Of a DNA stretch of 64,000 bases, positions 55,840 through 63,989 are shown one piece after another. The stretch's first letter is position 1; each line of letters begins with the position of its first letter. This DNA is from JAKAWQ01 sp963745975 (GTDB lineage: Bacteria > Pseudomonadota > Alphaproteobacteria > Acetobacterales > Acetobacteraceae). A program made the position numbers and the translations under genes. The stretch spans positions 186,001 through 250,000 of the forward strand of contig CAVUZJ010000007.1 in NCBI GenBank assembly GCA_963745975.1, written 5' to 3'. The notes beneath the pieces are model-generated. The model was not told where the DNA came from. It did not search any database and saw only the letters and a program-made list of their open reading frames with translations.

Positions 55840-56789
55840 CTGCCGAGCTCGGCGCCGTATAGCGCCGCCATGCGCCGGTGCGTCTCCATCTTGTCCCCCG
55901 CGCCGCCGCCCGCGAGCTCGCGCTTGTACAGCGCCGCCATTCTGCGGTGCGCCCGTTGTGGGCCGTCCGGCTCCCGCTTCTCGTACGCGGTGATGATCGC
56001 GCGCGCCCGCTCCTTCTCCCGGTCCGGGATCTCCGTGCGTTCGAGCATGGACGCGGCGGCGTCAAGGCCGCGCCGGATAGCAGTGAGGCGCCCCTCGACT
56101 ATGTCGGCGAACGGCAGCTTGTAGGAACCGCGCAACAGTGGCTCCGAGGCGTTGTAGCAAAGGAAGGCTCGGCGCGCCTTGACGGGGTCCGGGTTTTTGC
56201 CGTCGAAGCCGGCGAGCCGGAAAATTCGTTCGCGCGCCGCGTCGGCGTCCCAGCCTCGATCTTCGTCGACTGGCAGATCACCGGCCGCGCCGCACTTCCA
56301 TCCTTGCGCCGGATCGCCGTGCTCGCGTCGCGCCCGCTCGGTTATGAGCGCATCGGGAAGCGCCGGCACACTGCAAAAGCTGAATTCTCCCAGCTCGCAT
56401 TTCATGATGCGCTGGCCGCCCCAAGGGTCCTTCGGGTCGATCGGCTCGGCCTCGATGGGGTTGAACCCGATGCTCGCGCCGTTGACGATCTTGTCGCAGA
56501 TCAGCCCGTAGATTTCGTCCGCCTTCGGCGAAATGCCCTCCCTCGGGAATTGGGCAAGCGCCACGAGATCGGTGGCGGACGCCCCGATGTTGATCGCGCG
56601 CGCGATCGGCTGCGCCGGGTCGTGGTCCCACAGCACGATCGGATTCTCGCGGTAGGAATCGAGATCGATCCCGGCCGTCATGACGATCAGACCATCGCGG
56701 CCAAGCGTTTCGGTCGAGACGGTGACGCGCACTTGCCGCTGCTCGCGGAGCGCCTGGGTCCGCGCCAGCAGTTGCTTGCGTTGGATCAT
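55836..56789 (-). CDS. HK97-family prohead protease with C-terminal extension
   Basis: A 317-residue protein. Residues 30-150 match the U35/S78 prohead protease: His56 in NPIVLWDHDPAQPI, Ser106 in NGASIGFNPIEAE, and the acidic strand ELGEFSFCSVPALPDA. It would mature a capsid. The C-terminal part (ARRAFLCYNASEPLLRGSYK to the end) is an additional helical region. The ATG at 56789 is coupled to the preceding gene. An Arg-rich upstream extension is rejected. No capsid gene is present. Confidence 0.85.
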   Translation of the reverse strand: MIQRKQLLARTQALREQRQVRVTVSTETLGRDGLIVMTAGIDLDSYRENPIVLWDHDPAQPIARAINIGASATDLVALAQFPREGISPKADEIYGLICDKIVNGASIGFNPIEAEPIDPKDPWGGQRIMKCELGEFSFCSVPALPDALITERARREHGDPAQGWKCGAAGDLPVDEDRGWDADAARERIFRLAGFDGKNPDPVKARRAFLCYNASEPLLRGSYKLPFADIVEGRLTAIRRGLDAAASMLERTEIPDREKERARAIITAYEKREPDGPQRAHRRMAALYKRELAGGGAGDKMETHRRMAALYGAELGR

Positions 56790-57073
56790 GGCTCGAACGT
56801 GCCCTCTTGCGTGGGCGTCCCGCTCGCGGCCGCCGCGAACCCGGCCGAGACGAGCGCGGCGGCTTCGGGAGCGGGAAATGCCGCGGTCTCGCCGGCGTTG
56901 TTCGTCCCGCGATTGGGGAGCCACCGGCATGTGGCGGGAAAGTAATTGGCGAGCAATGTCACGAGGGTCCATGAGCCGGTCGCGCTGTTCCAGGCGGTGA
57001 TCGCGGTGGGGATCGCGAAGATATCGACGGGGCCGGTCGCCGTCTCGACGTAGCCAGTCTTGACACCGCTCAT
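56786..57073 (-). CDS. element protein with an AGE-x-A-F motif, 95 residues
   Basis: MSGVKTGYVETATGPVDIFA and a Trp-containing middle, then NNAGETAAFPAPEAAALVSA. The last motif is shared with the C-terminus of the neighbouring 247-residue protein and with many unnamed phage proteins near capsid genes. Possibly a small structural protein. Coupled at both ends by ATGA. Confidence 0.6.
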   Translation of the reverse strand: MSGVKTGYVETATGPVDIFAIPTAITAWNSATGSWTLVTLLANYFPATCRWLPNRGTNNAGETAAFPAPEAAALVSAGFAAAASGTPTQEGTFEP

Positions 57074-57813
57074 TGCGCGGGCCTCCTCATGGCCGGCTTA
57101 GGCGGCCGGCGGGTCGGGTTCGCCCATGTCGCGATGCCGCGATCCACGAGAGCCCAAGCGCGCTCGGCGGCAAACCCAGCGATGTCGCCGGCGTGATAGA
57201 TATCCCAGCTCGCAGTGAACCGGACGGGGAACAGCTCCCCTCTTGTGGGCAGCGTTTTGAATTGCGCTGCCGTGCCGGAGGCTCCGCGCTCGAATGTATC
57301 GACGGCGTGGAGGTCGGCGGGGAACGGGTTGACCGGCATTTCGAGCTGCCCGAGCCTCGCTTCGAGGCCGAGGCGGACCACCAGGTCGCGGACGGCAACG
57401 AGGCCTTCTCGCGCCTCCACCACGTCCCGCATGCGCGAGCAGAAAATCCGCACCGCCGCCGCATACATCTCGCCGATCTGATTTGCCTCGTCGCCCTTGA
57501 CGCCCGCGCTCAGGTAACGGCAGCCGGCGATAAGCCTGAGCTCGATTTCATCGCCGCGTTCCAAATCCAGGTTGAGCCCGTCAGTTTTTTGGTCGATCTC
57601 CCGAATTCTGGCCGTCGCCGCGGGCGAGGCATCGAGGAGGAGCTTGCGACGCTCGGCCGTCAGCCGGTCGATGTCGGCCGCCCCGGTCGCGCGAAGCGCA
57701 TCGAGGCGCGCCAGTCCGTTTTCGTATGCCGGCAGCAGTGCGCGCATCTCTGGCGGCTGCTCCGGCAGCGGCGCGGTCACGAGTGCGAGGAGGTCGTCCA
57801 TCAAGCCGGCCAT
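57070..57813 (-). CDS. phage-type protein of unknown function, 247 residues
   Basis: Helical and coiled-coil N-terminal half (LDALRATGAADIDRLTAERR), middle QIGEMYAAAVRIFCSRMRDV, and C-terminal SWDIYHAGDIAGFAAERAWA. The end resembles the motif of the 95-residue protein. GGAG lies six bases before the ATG at 57813, so this start is preferred over longer ones. It opens the morphogenesis-type part of the element after a 94-base gap with a hairpin. Confidence 0.6.
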   Translation of the reverse strand: MAGLMDDLLALVTAPLPEQPPEMRALLPAYENGLARLDALRATGAADIDRLTAERRKLLLDASPAATARIREIDQKTDGLNLDLERGDEIELRLIAGCRYLSAGVKGDEANQIGEMYAAAVRIFCSRMRDVVEAREGLVAVRDLVVRLGLEARLGQLEMPVNPFPADLHAVDTFERGASGTAAQFKTLPTRGELFPVRFTASWDIYHAGDIAGFAAERAWALVDRGIATWANPTRRPPKPAMRRPAQ

Positions 57814-57848
57814 CGTCAACTCCATGATGATTCGAGGGTGACAAAACC

Positions 57849-57882
57849 CCAGCGCGGTTTCCTGAGCTTTTTTCCGCGCTGG
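57849..57882 (-). terminator. hairpin between replication and morphogenesis genes
   Basis: CCAGCGCGG and CCGCGCTGG form a 9-bp stem; on the minus strand it is followed by GGTTTTG. It could terminate the replication transcript or attenuate the next block. Confidence 0.4.
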
Positions 57883-57907
57883 ATAACCCAACGTTTTCAA
57901 CGGCGTT

Positions 57908-58282
57908 TCATTTTATTGGACGCCCCGACGCAACGATGTCGATGATCTGCCTCTCGGAGAGCGCTTTCCCGCCTGATGCGGCGACAATTCGATCGAGCAG
58001 CGTCTTCTCGCTTCCGAACGATGCCGGCGTGCGCGACGCGGCGCGGCGCTTCAGCTTTTGCGCCAGCGCCGCCGGCCGGTTCGCTGCGTCGATCCCGGCG
58101 ATCGCGACGCGCGTCCACCGATCGCGCCACCGCAGCCGGTCCTCGCGGACTTGCCACGGCTTCCACGCGGCGCGTTGGAGCCGGTCGAGCTCGCGGATCA
58201 GCTTGACCGCATCGGCCGGCTTTGCCCCGTCGAGGATGCGCTGCAACCATTCCGACCGCGCCACCGCCCCGTGCTCCGTCAT
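57908..58282 (-). CDS. element protein of unknown function, 124 residues
   Basis: Basic and helical: ILDGAKPADAVKLIRELDRL, then AWKPWQVREDRLRWRDRWTR and TLLDRIVAASGGKALSERQI. The start overlaps the stop of the initiator gene (ATGA). Possibly a replication accessory protein by position; no family recognised. Confidence 0.55.
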   Translation of the reverse strand: MTEHGAVARSEWLQRILDGAKPADAVKLIRELDRLQRAAWKPWQVREDRLRWRDRWTRVAIAGIDAANRPAALAQKLKRRAASRTPASFGSEKTLLDRIVAASGGKALSERQIIDIVASGRPIK

Positions 58283-59637
58283 CGCGCGAACCCCGCCGCG
58301 CCGCCGGCGAGCTCGCGGACGGCCCCGTCGAAATATTTCAGCGACCGTGGCGGCGAATAGTCGGCTCGCCTCGCCACGCGCCGGATCGCCGGATAAATCA
58401 CCGTTGCGGGGTCGAGGTCGTCGGCCAGCCAATCCGCGAGCGCGCGCATGTCGCCGCGCCAGCGTTCCGGACTGATTCGCGCGGCCTCGGCGACGCCCTC
58501 CCAGATCACATCAAGGCGCCAGCCGTTGATGCCTGGACGGCCGTCAACGTCGGTGAGGTCGGGCAATCCCGCGAACCGCGCCGCGCCTTCGAATGGCACG
58601 CCCTGCGCTCTCTTGCGGGCGCCTACCGAAGCCCCGATCCAGGACATGGGGTCCGCGGGGCGCGCGGCCTCGCCATCGCGGAGGATCGCGAGAAGCACAG
58701 CGCAATCATCCCGGAGATCCCGCAAGAACTTGCCTATCAGCCCCTGGCAGAGCCTTTCCGACTTGCCGGTGAGGCGCCGGAGGATTGCGACACCTTCGCC
58801 GCGAAGAGCTGTCCGCGCGTCAAACGGCGCATCCCCGTCGCCGAGGTCGAGCCGCGCGCGGCCATCGCGCCCTTGATGCGCCGGCTCCGGGGCCGAGGCT
58901 TCCGATTGCTCGGCGGCAGGCGCGGCCAGCGAGCGAAGCGAGCTGGTACTTCCTTTGGGTTCTATGGGTTCCGGGTGACACGGTGTCACCCTTTTGACCA
59001 GCCCTGTCACCCTTTCCGGACCGGGCGCGTCCGACGTTCCGAAAAAGGGTGTCACGCTGTCACCCTTTTCGTCGGAAAAGGGTGCCACGCTGTCACCCTT
59101 TTCGTCGGAAAAGGGTGCCACGCTGTCACCGTTTTCGTCGGGAAAGGGTGTCACGCTGTCACCGTTTTCGTCGGGAAAGGGTGTCACGCTGTCACCGTTT
59201 TCGTCGGAAAAGGGTGCCACGCTGTCACCGTTTTCGTCGGGAAAGGGTGTCACGCTGTCACCGTTTTCGTCGGGAAAGGGTGTCACGCTGTCACCGTTTT
59301 CGTCGGAAAAGGGTGCCACGCTGTCACCGTTTTCGTCGAGGGAGGGCGGCGCGCCGTTCCCGATGTCGAGATGGTAGAGGCTGACGAGATGGCGTCCGCC
59401 GCGCCTTTCGATCGTGACGAGACCGCCCATCCTAAGAGCCGTGAGCGCGCGCTGCACCCCGCGCTCACTCAAGCCAGTATCCGCGGCCACGCACGCGATC
59501 GAGGGATTGCAGGTGTGTCGGTGCCCCGCTGCTGCATCGGCTTTCGGCCTGGCGCGGTTCGCCAGCGCGACCAACACAAACTTGTCGCGGGGATCCAATC
59601 GCTGCGCGAGGGCCCAGTTCAACGCGGGATTGCTCAC
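58279..59637 (-). CDS. replication initiator-like protein with an 11-residue tandem repeat
   Basis: A 452-residue protein. The N-terminal winged helix (about 15-90) contains CNPSIACVAADTGLSERGVQ followed by RALTALRMGGLVTIERRG, as in phage O-like replication proteins. Residues about 100-198 are nine copies of an 11-residue unit such as DENGDSVTPFP, an acidic linker. The C-terminal part (about 270-452) is helical without a known name. The repeats are nine 33-bp iteron-like units in the DNA. It is ATGA-coupled after the DnaB-type helicase gene, which supports a replication role. Confidence 0.7.
   Translation of the reverse strand: MSNPALNWALAQRLDPRDKFVLVALANRARPKADAAAGHRHTCNPSIACVAADTGLSERGVQRALTALRMGGLVTIERRGGRHLVSLYHLDIGNGAPPSLDENGDSVAPFSDENGDSVTPFPDENGDSVTPFPDENGDSVAPFSDENGDSVTPFPDENGDSVTPFPDENGDSVAPFSDEKGDSVAPFSDEKGDSVTPFFGTSDAPGPERVTGLVKRVTPCHPEPIEPKGSTSSLRSLAAPAAEQSEASAPEPAHQGRDGRARLDLGDGDAPFDARTALRGEGVAILRRLTGKSERLCQGLIGKFLRDLRDDCAVLLAILRDGEAARPADPMSWIGASVGARKRAQGVPFEGAARFAGLPDLTDVDGRPGINGWRLDVIWEGVAEAARISPERWRGDMRALADWLADDLDPATVIYPAIRRVARRADYSPPRSLKYFDGAVRELAGGAAGFAR
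58973..58991. repeat. 19-bp perfect palindrome beside the iteron array
   Basis: GGGTGACAC-G-GTGTCACCC lies 52 bases from the first 33-bp repeat. Its GTGTCACCC half carries the same TGTCACC core found in each repeat unit. A second, degenerate site (CTGTCACCCTTTC) is at 59004-59016. Confidence 0.75.
59043..59339. repeat. nine 33-bp tandem repeats (candidate iterons/origin)
   Basis: Nine contiguous 33-base units. Each holds GGGTG-T/C-CACGCTGTCACC, an imperfect dyad with GGTG-n-CA and TGTCACC arms, followed by C/GTTTTCGTCGG. Units differ at only a few positions, and the last ends in CGA instead of CGG. They lie inside the initiator-like gene and encode its acidic linker. No spacers separate them, so this is not a CRISPR. 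Confidence 0.9.
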
Positions 59638-61040
59638 CGGGGCGCCTCCGCGAAGCTGGCGGTGCTGGCGCGGAACAGAAGCGGCACGGTGCCCGGCTCG
59701 CCATCTCTAACCTTTGCGACGATGAGCTCTGCCTTCCCCGCGGCGCGCGCCCGCCGGTCGTGCCATTCCGCAATGCGCCGCTCGAATTTTTCGGCCCCTT
59801 CGCCTTCACGCTGCTCGGGCTCCCCGCGGAGATAATATTCCGCGCGGTAAAGGAGGCTCACACTGTCGGCATCCTGTTCAATGTCGCCAGTCTGCCGGAG
59901 GTCGGCGAGCCCCGGCCGTTTATCGTCGCGCCCCTCAACCTGGCGATTCAACTGCGCCAGCAGGAGCACTGGACAGCGATGCTGTTTCGCCATCGCCTTC
60001 ATCGCTCCGGAGAGGCGCCCCACCGCCCAGGTCGCGCCCTGCCGCACGTCGCGATCCTCGGGCCTCACGATGTGAAGATGGTCGATCAGGATCAAGCCAA
60101 GCCCGTGCTTCCGTTTCGCCGTGCGTGCCTTGAGGTCGATCTGCGCGGCGGTGAGGCCAGCGCCGTCGTGAATGGAAAGCGGAAGCGCGCCGAGCTCCTT
60201 TCGCGTCTCGACGAGTCGCTCGAAGTCGCCCTGGTGCATCCCGCCGCGCTTCAGCAACCAAATTGGAACTCCCGCTGCGGCGGCAAGCGCGCGCCGGCCG
60301 AGCTCGACTGCGCCCATCTCGAGAGAGACCGCCAGCACGCCTGCGCCCCCGCGGGCAACGTTGATCGCGATCTGCCAGCCCAGGGCACTTTTCCCCATGC
60401 CCGGACGCCCCCCAAGAACGTGGAGCGTGCCATCCTCGAGGCCGCCAATGCGCCCGTCTATCGAGGTGAACCCGGTCGATACGCCCGCCGGACCTTTCCG
60501 CCTTGCGGCTTCATCGGCCGCCTTCATCGCCGCATCCATCGCCTCGGCAAGCGCCACCGCTGGCCGCTCTTCTTCGCCGGCGAATACACTCTCGAGCGCC
60601 GCCAGCGATCGCGCCACAAGCTCCCCGGGCGCGCCATCCTGGCCGTAAGCGCCGGCGAGCATTTCCTCTGCCGCCTCGACCATGGCGCGCCGCTGCCAAT
60701 GATCGAAGATGGTCCTGGCGTACTCCTTCGCGTTGGTGATGCCGACCGTGGCGCCCACCAATTTCGGGAGGTAGCCGGGTCCCGCTTCGGCGCGGGCCGG
60801 GTCGGCCTCGTACCATTGCATCATCGCGACGGCGTCAGCGATGCGGCCGGCGAGAATGCGTCGCTCGGCCTCGGCGTAGATTCGGGAATGAAGCGGATCG
60901 GCGAAATGATGCGGCCGGAGAAAGGGCGCGACGGCGTGATAGCCCTTATTGTTCGCCAGCATCGCGCCCAAGAACGCCTGCTCCGCTCCGAGATTCGCCG
61001 GCGGCTGCCGCGGCAGTCCGCCACCGATCGCGGTGCTCAT
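59634..61040 (-). CDS. DnaB-type replicative helicase
   Basis: A 468-residue hexameric helicase. The N-terminal DnaB domain begins PANLGAEQAFLGAMLANNKG. The RecA-like core has Walker A GRPGMGKS at 211-218, and Walker B is in LGLILIDHLHIVRP. The C-terminal segment is LAQLNRQVEGRDDKRPGLAD, then DLRQTGDIEQDADSV. It would unwind the element's DNA, which makes replication less dependent on host DnaB. It is coupled to the initiator gene downstream by ATGA. Confidence 0.9.
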   Translation of the reverse strand: MSTAIGGGLPRQPPANLGAEQAFLGAMLANNKGYHAVAPFLRPHHFADPLHSRIYAEAERRILAGRIADAVAMMQWYEADPARAEAGPGYLPKLVGATVGITNAKEYARTIFDHWQRRAMVEAAEEMLAGAYGQDGAPGELVARSLAALESVFAGEEERPAVALAEAMDAAMKAADEAARRKGPAGVSTGFTSIDGRIGGLEDGTLHVLGGRPGMGKSALGWQIAINVARGGAGVLAVSLEMGAVELGRRALAAAAGVPIWLLKRGGMHQGDFERLVETRKELGALPLSIHDGAGLTAAQIDLKARTAKRKHGLGLILIDHLHIVRPEDRDVRQGATWAVGRLSGAMKAMAKQHRCPVLLLAQLNRQVEGRDDKRPGLADLRQTGDIEQDADSVSLLYRAEYYLRGEPEQREGEGAEKFERRIAEWHDRRARAAGKAELIVAKVRDGEPGTVPLLFRASTASFAEAPR

Positions 61041-61252
61041 CGGCGCCTCCCGGCCAGCGCGCGGAGGCCGTCGAGGATGTTTTTGGTCCCGGCGATTTCT
61101 TCCTCAATGTCGGCCGGGTCGGGATCGGTCGCCTGCCAGCGATTGAGCGCGTCTGTCATTGCTTGGCGCGCGCCACAAAAGTCGGCATGCGCTTCTCGCC
61201 TCGACAGCCGCGTTTGGGCGGCTCGGTTACCATCTGGGGTTTCGGGCGTCAT
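61037..61252 (-). CDS. small element protein, 71 residues
   Basis: Charged and helical: RREAHADFCGARQAMTDALN, then DIEEEIAGTKNILDGLRALA. ATGA-coupled to the helicase gene, so perhaps a loader or accessory factor; no family recognised. Confidence 0.5.
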   Translation of the reverse strand: MTPETPDGNRAAQTRLSRREAHADFCGARQAMTDALNRWQATDPDPADIEEEIAGTKNILDGLRALAGRRR

Positions 61253-61346
61253 CGCGACGGCCTCCTTAGAGAGAAGGCGGCCTTGCGGAGAGCGCCGGCG
61301 TGGGCTATATTCCTGATGCAGCCAGCATCTTTAGCCTGCTCCGGGG

Positions 61347-61372
61347 CCCCACCGCGCAGCCGCACGGTGGGG
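61347..61372. terminator. hairpin just after the HTH gene
   Basis: CCCCACCG and CGGTGGGG (8 bp, 10-base loop) begin three bases past the stop at 61376. No U-run on the minus strand, so terminator or attenuator is tentative. Confidence 0.35.
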
Positions 61373-61375
61373 TTT

Positions 61376-61660
61376 CTACGCTGCGGCTTGCTCGGCGAGC
61401 TTCTGGGCGCGGCGCATCCGGCGCCCGACGCTGATCGGGTTCGTATCGGTCAGCGCCTCCTCGTGCGCCCACCGGTCCAGCTCACCTCGATCGTAGAGCG
61501 GGACGGTCCCGAGGTAGCGGCAGCGGGGACCGCGGCCCTGGGCACGCCAATTCCGGAGCGTCTTGCCCTCGATCGGGAGCCCATGCTTGTTCTTGAGGTA
61601 CTTCGCCGCATCGTCGTTGCGAAGGCGCTCGGCTGGTGTGTTGGGAGTATCGGGCTGCAT
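61376..61660 (-). CDS. helix-turn-helix DNA-binding protein (excisionase/AlpA-like)
   Basis: A 94-residue protein with RNDDAAKYLKNKHGLPIEGK, then TLRNWRAQGRGPRCRYLGTV and YDRGELDRWAHE, a MerR/AlpA-type winged helix with the typical Y-D-x-x-x-L-D-x-W end. Such proteins act as excisionases or element regulators. The ATG at 61660 is favoured by AAGGAC upstream. It is followed by a hairpin. Confidence 0.75.
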   Translation of the reverse strand: MQPDTPNTPAERLRNDDAAKYLKNKHGLPIEGKTLRNWRAQGRGPRCRYLGTVPLYDRGELDRWAHEEALTDTNPISVGRRMRRAQKLAEQAAA

Positions 61661-61737
61661 GTTTCTGTCCTTGATCTGCGGTGAAATTCTCGCAGCAAGG
61701 AAACTAGCCCAGAGATTCGCGCCGGCGAATATCGGCA

Positions 61738-61795
61738 AAGTCGGCCGACAAAATATATTGCCGAGTTTAAGGCCGACTTACTCCGCCGACTTTTT
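61738..61795. promoter_or_regulatory. AAGTCGGC repeats in the HTH gene's leader
   Basis: AAGTCGGC occurs once on the plus strand (about 61738) and twice inverted (about 61771-61780 and 61783-61795) around an A/T-rich stretch with AATATATTG. It lies between the 248-residue gene and the HTH gene. It may be the operator/promoter of the latter. Confidence 0.4.
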
Positions 61796-62524
61796 CGGCC
61801 TGACCGCGGGCGCCCTTAGATCGTCGGGCAATCGAGCATAGGCTGCCCGCGCCGCATCCCGGCTGCAATTCTTGGCCTCTATGGCAGCCTTGATCGCGTC
61901 CGGTTGAGGTAGCCGCCCGTCTCCCCGCCGAGGTAGATTGCCCTGCTGATCAAGGAACCATCGACGCACCGTTTCAACGGACACGTTCTTTCGCTGTTTG
62001 CGCGTCCTCTTCTCGGGAAGGTCACTTGCGGCCCGTGGTTCCGGCGAGCCGTGAATGGCGGCGGGGCGCGCCTGAAGGATGCCAGGAAACACCCGCACGT
62101 CGTGAAGCGTGACGCCGTGGGCCCTCGCGGTGTCATCGTCCGGCTCGAAGTCGGCCCTGGTGCACCAATATGGATCGGCCTCCTTCATCTCAGGATCGCC
62201 AAGCACGAAGCCGCAGAGACGGAATTGTCGGGTTCGCAATTTGTCACGAAGCGCAGTCTTGAGAACGTACAAGCCCCTGTCGAGATCCGCCTTCTCACGC
62301 CATTCCAAATTCATACGGTCCTGCCAGAGCGCCCGGATAGCCCGGGCCTCCTCCAGGTCATCCGCATAGACGAAGATGGCGTTGCGCAGGCGCAGCCCTT
62401 CGATTTCGGGCACCTTGCGGGGCTCCCCGCCATCCGTTGGCGCCAAGCGAGTGTCCGGCGTGTCGCCGTCGCCCGCGGGGGCGACGGCCTGGAGCTGCTC
62501 CCTGAGGCTCCCAAATCGGGCCAT
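61778..62524 (-). CDS. element protein with C-terminal DNA-binding-like region, 248 residues
   Basis: Middle: LRLRNAIFVYADDLEEARAI, then LYVLKTALRDKLRTRQFRLC and PDDDTARAHGVTLHDVRVFP. C-terminal: NVSVETVRRWFLDQQGNLPR then DAIKAAIEAKNCSRDAARAA, which resembles a helix-turn-helix. Three bases separate it from the integrase stop. Possibly a regulator of the integrase module; not recognised. Confidence 0.55.
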   Translation of the reverse strand: MARFGSLREQLQAVAPAGDGDTPDTRLAPTDGGEPRKVPEIEGLRLRNAIFVYADDLEEARAIRALWQDRMNLEWREKADLDRGLYVLKTALRDKLRTRQFRLCGFVLGDPEMKEADPYWCTRADFEPDDDTARAHGVTLHDVRVFPGILQARPAAIHGSPEPRAASDLPEKRTRKQRKNVSVETVRRWFLDQQGNLPRRGDGRLPQPDAIKAAIEAKNCSRDAARAAYARLPDDLRAPAVRPKKSAE

Positions 62525-62527
62525 CCC

Positions 62528-63811
62528 CTACGCCCTCCGCTTAGCTTCGCCGGGCGACGGCGCCTCGGCCGCCGGTATCAAGCCCTCGATCGCCCGGTCC
62601 TGGAACCGCGATCGGGCCGCCTCGGCTAAATGAACGTACCGTGCCGTCGTGGCGATGTTTCGGTGCCGGAGCATCGACTTGACCTCCGCGGTGGAAAGGC
62701 CCGCGACGATGCCAGCGGTCCCGATGGAGTGCCGCAAACTGTGCAGCACGAGGTCCGCAGGCAGCCCGGCCTCGGCGCGGATGCGCCGCCAGTCGTGATT
62801 GACGGCGATCATCTGGCCGCGCGCGGGGACAAAGACCCGTTCGTCGGCAAGCGCTTCCTCCGGCCGGATTGCGGCCAGCGCCGCCGCGGCGATGGGCGGC
62901 AGGCTCACGGTCTCGGTCGCCGGTCCCTTGCGGGAGAGCTTGACCCCTTTGGGGCCGCGGAGCGTGATCCGCCGGGCCCCAAAGTCGAGGTCGCCCCACC
63001 GGAGGGTCCGAGCCTCATTGCGTCGGAGCCCAGTAGCGGCGAGCGCGACCACGAAGGCTCGGACCTGCGGACGTAGCCTGCCCTCGGCGGCCATCTTGTC
63101 CATTGTCTCGAAGAGCTTCGTGTATTGCTCGGGCTGATCGAGGATCGTGGTGCGCTCGCTGGTGCCGTCGAGCCGGATCGTGCCGATTATCGGGTTGCGA
63201 TCGAGCTGCCCTTCGTTCACCGCCCACGAGAGCATGCTCGAGAGCACACGCACCGCCCGCCGGGCCGCGCCAGGGCCGCCGAGGCGCCGCTTGCGTTTAT
63301 TGGTCCGCCGATCGGCCTCGACGAGGCGGTGCAGCCGCCGGACGAGCGGCGCGTCTATGGCTGAGAGCTTCGTCGCCGCGATGTGATGGAGGATGTGATT
63401 TGTCGCGCAGCCCTTGTCCTCGATTTTGCTTCGGGGCGTATGCTTGCCGAACTCCGGGCTGCCCGCGTAGGCGTCCCACGCCTCACGGACGACCCAATCG
63501 AGCCGCAGGCGCGCCTTGTCGGCAGCAGGATCGCCGCCGCCATCAACCTTGGAGAGCATCCGCTTGGCCGCGGCGCGGGCATCCGTGAGCTCCATCGTCC
63601 GCGGATCACCAACCTTCATTCGGCGCTCACCCCCGCCGGGGGCGGTGTAGCGGATGAAAAACCATGCCGACCACCGCGTGGAGCCCGGCCGCGGCGGCTT
63701 CACCCGCAGAGCCATCCGCGGGACCTCGGTGTCGAAATAGGACGTGTCCCGAGTGGGCGGCTCCGTCTCCGTCGTTTTCCGAACAAGGGCAGATGTCAGC
63801 TTCGTTTGCAC
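62528..63811 (-). CDS. int: tyrosine site-specific integrase
   Basis: A 427-residue recombinase. The catalytic set is Arg263 (ATGLRRNEART), Lys in the following beta-hairpin, His357-x-x-Arg360 (LHSLRHSIGT), His383 (LRHRN) and Tyr392 (TARYVHL). The N-terminal arm-binding and core-binding domains are complete. It sits at the right end, 180 bases from the attR core, and integrates into the tRNA-Glu gene. Arm-type repeats occur at both ends. Confidence 0.95.
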   Translation of the reverse strand: MQTKLTSALVRKTTETEPPTRDTSYFDTEVPRMALRVKPPRPGSTRWSAWFFIRYTAPGGGERRMKVGDPRTMELTDARAAAKRMLSKVDGGGDPAADKARLRLDWVVREAWDAYAGSPEFGKHTPRSKIEDKGCATNHILHHIAATKLSAIDAPLVRRLHRLVEADRRTNKRKRRLGGPGAARRAVRVLSSMLSWAVNEGQLDRNPIIGTIRLDGTSERTTILDQPEQYTKLFETMDKMAAEGRLRPQVRAFVVALAATGLRRNEARTLRWGDLDFGARRITLRGPKGVKLSRKGPATETVSLPPIAAAALAAIRPEEALADERVFVPARGQMIAVNHDWRRIRAEAGLPADLVLHSLRHSIGTAGIVAGLSTAEVKSMLRHRNIATTARYVHLAEAARSRFQDRAIEGLIPAAEAPSPGEAKRRA

Positions 63812-63827
63812 GGTTTGGTAACTCCCA

Positions 63828-63846
63828 GGGACAGGCAGGGGACAGG
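63828..63846. repeat. right arm-type repeat
   Basis: GGGACAGGCAGGGGACAGG pairs with 49623-49641 (18 of 19 identical) and lies just upstream of the integrase start. A further GGGACAGGCA is at 63952-63961. Confidence 0.6.
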
Positions 63847-63866
63847 ATGACCCCCTCCATCCCGCG

Positions 63867-63957
63867 ATGTCCCGGAGTCGTTGTTACCACATCAGCAATG
63901 TCCCGGGAAGTGGGAAAGGCTTGGCAAACAAGGGATACGTCGGGACCGTCCGGGACA
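63867..63957. repeat. TGTCCCGG repeats near the right end
   Basis: ATGTCCCGG at 63867-63875 and 63898-63906 are direct repeats 31 bases apart; CCGGGACA at 63950-63957 is their inverse. They share the GGGACA core of the arm-type repeats, so they may bind the integrase or a repressor of its promoter. Confidence 0.5.
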
Positions 63958-63989
63958 GGCAAATTGATGCCGGGAAAGTCACCGCGAAA

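Noticed and set aside
59043..59339. CRISPR-like look of the regular repeats
   Set aside because: The nine units are contiguous with no unique spacers, and they lie in frame in a protein gene.
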